This document shows positions 61,728 through 64,000 of a DNA stretch of 64,000 nt, one piece after another. Origin of the DNA: Sinorhizobium fredii. Lineage in GTDB: Bacteria; Pseudomonadota; Alphaproteobacteria; Rhizobiales; Rhizobiaceae. The notes under the pieces are model-generated. The model did not search any database. It was not told the DNA's origin and saw only the letters and a list, made by a program, of their open reading frames with translations. The position numbers and the translations under genes are program-made. Each line of letters starts with the position of its first letter. Positions within the stretch are counted from its first letter, which is position 1. Where the stretch lies: positions 1,426,001 to 1,490,000 of the forward strand of contig NZ_CP024310.1 of assembly GCF_002944405.1 (NCBI RefSeq), given 5' to 3'.

Positions 61728-62471
61728 CTATTTGCGCGCGAAGCTGAAGGTGAAATGGCTGCCGCGGTGATAGTCGATGGCGTGGATGACGGGCGCGCCG
61801 GCCGTGCTGAAGCAGGTCTCGCGAATGAGCAGCGCCGGCCCGAAGTCCCTGAGGTCGTGCCGTTCGATCACGTCCGCAGGCAGCATCACTGCGGAGACGG
61901 TGGCCGATGACATGCGCGGCCGCTGTCGATAGCGGTCGAGCAGATCGAGCAGCGAGCCGGTCCAGTCGATGTCGTAGAGACGGTTCGGGATGATGCCGCG
62001 CGGGATGTAATCGACGCAATAGAGGATCGGCTCGTCCTTCTGCAGCCGCAGCCTTTCGAGGCGGATGACGCGCTCGCCCTCACCCAGCTTCAGTTGTTCG
62101 GCGGTTAGCGCGTCGGGGATTTCTTCGGCAATCGAAAGCACCTTGTTGATGGTCTGGTAGCCGTAGTGCCGCGTCATGTCGGTGACGCTCTCGAACACCG
62201 TGATCGGCCTGTCCACCTGGACGGCCGACATGGCCGAAACGAACCGGCCGCGCCCATGCTCCACATAGATGGCGCCATCCTGTTCGAGCAGTTTCAGGGC
62301 CTCGCGCAGGGCCGGCCGCGAGATCTTGAAGCGCTGCGTCAGTTGCGCCTCGGTCGGCAGTTTGTCGCCGGGCTTCAGCCCCTCGTCGCGAATCAAATCG
62401 GCGATGCGGTCGCGAAGCTGGATGACCAGTGTGCGCGTATCGCGAAGCGGCTCGTCCAATTCTCTCTCCAA
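61728..62471 (-). CDS. GntR/HutC-type regulator of the Amadori-compound locus
   Basis: 247 residues. GntR winged HTH (LRDRIADLIRDEGLKPGDKL, PTEAQLTQRFKISRPALREA) and a UTRA effector domain (ILYCVDYIPRGIIPN, ALLIRETCFSTAGAPVIHAI). Divergent from the SIS-domain gene; both gene starts are flanked by TTGTCT-type palindromes that it probably binds. Functionally comparable with FrlR, which senses fructoselysine 6-phosphate; effector here inferred from neighbours. Confidence 0.86.
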   Translation of the reverse strand: MERELDEPLRDTRTLVIQLRDRIADLIRDEGLKPGDKLPTEAQLTQRFKISRPALREALKLLEQDGAIYVEHGRGRFVSAMSAVQVDRPITVFESVTDMTRHYGYQTINKVLSIAEEIPDALTAEQLKLGEGERVIRLERLRLQKDEPILYCVDYIPRGIIPNRLYDIDWTGSLLDLLDRYRQRPRMSSATVSAVMLPADVIERHDLRDFGPALLIRETCFSTAGAPVIHAIDYHRGSHFTFSFARK

Positions 62472-62494
62472 AGCGCCCGTAGACTAAGTCTTTC

Positions 62495-62505
62495 TTGTCT
62501 GACAA
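62495..62505. promoter_or_regulatory. Operator copy 1 for the GntR regulator
   Basis: TTGTCTGACAA is a perfect 11-base palindrome 24 bases before the GntR start codon; autoregulation is likely. Confidence 0.6.
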
Positions 62506-62617
62506 ATCCGCCGTGGTCAAGGCCAGGCAATTTCAGCCGGAAGACACGAACCCGAGCAGGGACGATCTACTTTTCTCCGTCACGGCGGCCCTTGACACAA
62601 GCTCTCATTGTTGTCAG

Positions 62618-62628
62618 TTGTCTTACAA
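62618..62628. promoter_or_regulatory. Operator copy 2, before the SIS-domain gene
   Basis: TTGTCTTACAA matches copy 1 at ten of eleven positions and lies 45 bases before the deglycase start. Confidence 0.58.
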
Positions 62629-62672
62629 CATCGCCGCTGCGATGATCGTGGGTGCTTTATCGAGAGAGAACC

Positions 62673-63686
62673 ATGTTGAATTTCGACGAACAGAGATTTC
62701 TTCGCATCCAGTCCGGCGCCGCCGCCCTCGGGCCGCGCCTCGACGCGGTCATCGGGTCCTGCCTCAACAAGGGCGCCGAGAATATCTTCTTTCTGGGTAC
62801 CGGCGGCGCAGCCATCTTGATGCAGCCGGCGGTGCAATTGCTGCAGCGAAAATCGCGCTTCCCGGTCTTCAGCGATCTTGCCGCAGAGTTGGTGGTCACC
62901 GGCTCGGCCAACCTGACGAAAAAATCGATCGTCGTGATCCCCTCCCTCTCCGGCACGACCAAGGAAAGCGTGGCGCTGCTCGCCAAGGTGAAGGAGATCG
63001 GCGCCACGGTGTTGACGCTCGTCGGCCACGAGGAGACGCCGCTCGGCAAAGGCGGCGACCATGCCTTCGTCAATTTCGCCGAGGACGACACGTCCTGCGA
63101 ATCCTTCTATCTGCAATCGCTCTTCATTGCGCTTTCGATCCTGCGCCACCGCGGCGAGATCGACAATTACGATGAGATCGTCGCGGAACTGCAACAACTC
63201 CCGCAGTTGCTCCTCGGGGTGAAGCGCACCTACGAGGACATGGCGGAGGCCTTTGCCAGGATCCTCGCCGGCTCGGACTATCACATCGTCACCGGCGCGG
63301 GGAACGTCTGGCCCGAGGCCTTCTATTACGGCATGTGCATCCTCGAAGAGATGCAGTGGATCCGCACCCGTCCGGTGCATGCCTCGGACTTCTTCCATGG
63401 CACACTGGAACTCGTCGAAAAGGGCGTCAGCGTCATTCTCTTCAAAGGCGAGGACAGCCTGCGGCCGCTCGCCGACCGCGTCGAGAAATTCGCGCCGGGC
63501 TACACCGACAAGCTGACGGTACTCGATACGGCGCAATTCGACCTGCCCGGCATTTCGCCGGAGGTGCGCGGTCTCGTCTCGCCGATCGTCCTTGCCACGG
63601 TGCTCGAACGGATCAGCGCCCATCTCGAAGTCCTGCGCAACCATCCGCTGACCACGCGGCGCTACTACAAACGCGTTGCCTATTGA
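62673..63686 (+). CDS. SIS-domain deglycase, FrlB-like (fructosamine 6-phosphate type)
   Basis: 337 residues from ATG 62673 with GAGAGAG upstream. Double SIS domain; FFLGTGGAAILMQPAVQLLQ and VVIPSLSGTTKESVAL hold the sugar-phosphate-binding Gly/Ser residues, and ASDFFHGTLELVEKG carries the catalytic Glu/His typical of FrlB/GfrF deglycases. These split a 6-phosphorylated Amadori product into glucose 6-phosphate and an amino acid. The kinase gene following supports this pathway. Which amino acid is attached (lysine, glutamine or other) is not apparent. Confidence 0.82.
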   Translation: MLNFDEQRFLRIQSGAAALGPRLDAVIGSCLNKGAENIFFLGTGGAAILMQPAVQLLQRKSRFPVFSDLAAELVVTGSANLTKKSIVVIPSLSGTTKESVALLAKVKEIGATVLTLVGHEETPLGKGGDHAFVNFAEDDTSCESFYLQSLFIALSILRHRGEIDNYDEIVAELQQLPQLLLGVKRTYEDMAEAFARILAGSDYHIVTGAGNVWPEAFYYGMCILEEMQWIRTRPVHASDFFHGTLELVEKGVSVILFKGEDSLRPLADRVEKFAPGYTDKLTVLDTAQFDLPGISPEVRGLVSPIVLATVLERISAHLEVLRNHPLTTRRYYKRVAY

Positions 63687-63759
63687 GCGGGCAAGCGGCA
63701 CGAGGGGTCGCGCCTGCAACAGCACTCGCACGCCCCTTGCGTGAATCTTAGGGACAGTC

Positions 63760-64000
63760 ATGACCTCCTTCCGCCTTGCCGCCATCGGCGACAACTGCAT
63801 CGATCGGTTTCGTCCGCCGCTGTCCCGGTCCTATGTCGGCGGCAATGCGGTCAATGTTGCCGTGCAGCTCGCGCGGCTCGGTCATCAGTCCTTCTATTTC
63901 GGCGCCGTCGGCCGTGATGGCGACGGCGCAAAGGTGCGCCGCCTGCTCGAGGAACATGCGGTAAGGCTGGATCACCTGCAGGAACGCGACGGCAACACCG
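63760..64000 (+). CDS. PfkB-family kinase, FrlD-like, 3' end outside window
   Basis: The first 80 residues are visible from ATG 63760 (AGGGACAG upstream): FRLAAIGDNCIDRFRPP, then GGNAVNVAVQLARLG and GAVGRDGDGAKVRRLLEE, the N-terminal PfkB signature with G-G-N-A-x-N-V. FrlD phosphorylates the Amadori compound on C6 before FrlB acts. It is 73 bases downstream of the deglycase on the same strand. The frame is open at the window end. Confidence 0.82.
   Translation, partial: MTSFRLAAIGDNCIDRFRPPLSRSYVGGNAVNVAVQLARLGHQSFYFGAVGRDGDGAKVRRLLEEHAVRLDHLQERDGNT

Noticed and set aside
1..64000. tRNA, rRNA or insertion sequences
   Set aside because: No cloverleaf-like segment with a TTC-loop core, no rRNA-like tract and no transposase frame or matched terminal repeats with target duplication were recognised by eye; a covariance-model scan could still find a tRNA that I missed.

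Overview
The window comes from a high-GC alphaproteobacterium of the Rhizobiaceae, most likely a Sinorhizobium/Ensifer species. The case rests on an ehuABCD-eutABCDE ectoine locus in the gene order known from the S. meliloti pSymB megaplasmid, dctA divergent from dctBD, an intact RIME-type palindromic repeat, and RepA/RepB-type partition proteins. It reads as part of a large secondary replicon (megaplasmid or chromid) rich in transport and catabolism. The replicon type is an inference. No rRNA, tRNA, CRISPR array or transposase was seen.

Layout. 0-5 kb: end of a DMT exporter, a cupin and an AhpD-like gene behind a palindromic operator, a GreA/GreB-like protein, an unknown protein, an Rrf2 regulator and a YbaY-like secreted protein. 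5.2-8.5 kb: an 1113-residue RTX metalloprotease of the serralysin type. 8.8-19.2 kb: ectoine/hydroxyectoine uptake and breakdown (ehuABCD, eutABC, doeA/eutD, doeB/eutE) with the MocR regulator EnuR and an Lrp/AsnC regulator. A relic of an AraC regulator lies at the distal end. 19.2-23.7 kb: sugar or polyol catabolism (oxidoreductase, two TIM-barrel isomerases, divergent LacI regulator), interrupted by a RIME element. 23.7-26.5 kb: acyltransferase, DoxX and ferritin-like proteins. 26.8-32.2 kb: an FtsK-type translocase without membrane segments, convergent with a repA-repB pair that has no repC. 32.4-37.1 kb: a CUT2 sugar ABC transporter with a LacI-type operator on its promoter and a long structured leader. 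38.1-43.7 kb: urea ABC transporter urtABCDE.

43.8-50.5 kb is a metal-stress block. A bufferin-type RiPP operon (bufA precursor, bufB MNIO enzyme, bufC partner, bufD DoxX) is transcribed away from an ECF16/SigF-type sigma factor and its NrsF-type membrane anti-sigma factor. Both divergent promoters carry the same GTAACA-N15-CGAA signature. Next come arsR-arsC-aqpS and a divergent DUF6428 gene with a cysteine-rich tail. 50-51.4 kb: a GFA protein, an SRPBCC protein and an ArsR-like regulator. 51.6-55.9 kb: an NCS1 permease fused through a Cys-rich cluster to a hybrid histidine kinase, with an overlapping LuxR-type response regulator. 56-60.9 kb: dctA and dctBD, with a sigma-54 promoter, a DctD-type palindrome and a dctA terminator. 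60.9-64 kb: a potassium channel with a zinc-ribbon tail, then an Amadori-compound (fructoselysine/deoxyfructosyl) catabolic locus (GntR, SIS deglycase, PfkB kinase) cut by the window end.

The most notable system is the bufferin operon with its own sigma/anti-sigma pair and matched divergent promoters. The permease-kinase chimera is second, and the orphan repAB beside a soluble FtsK is third.
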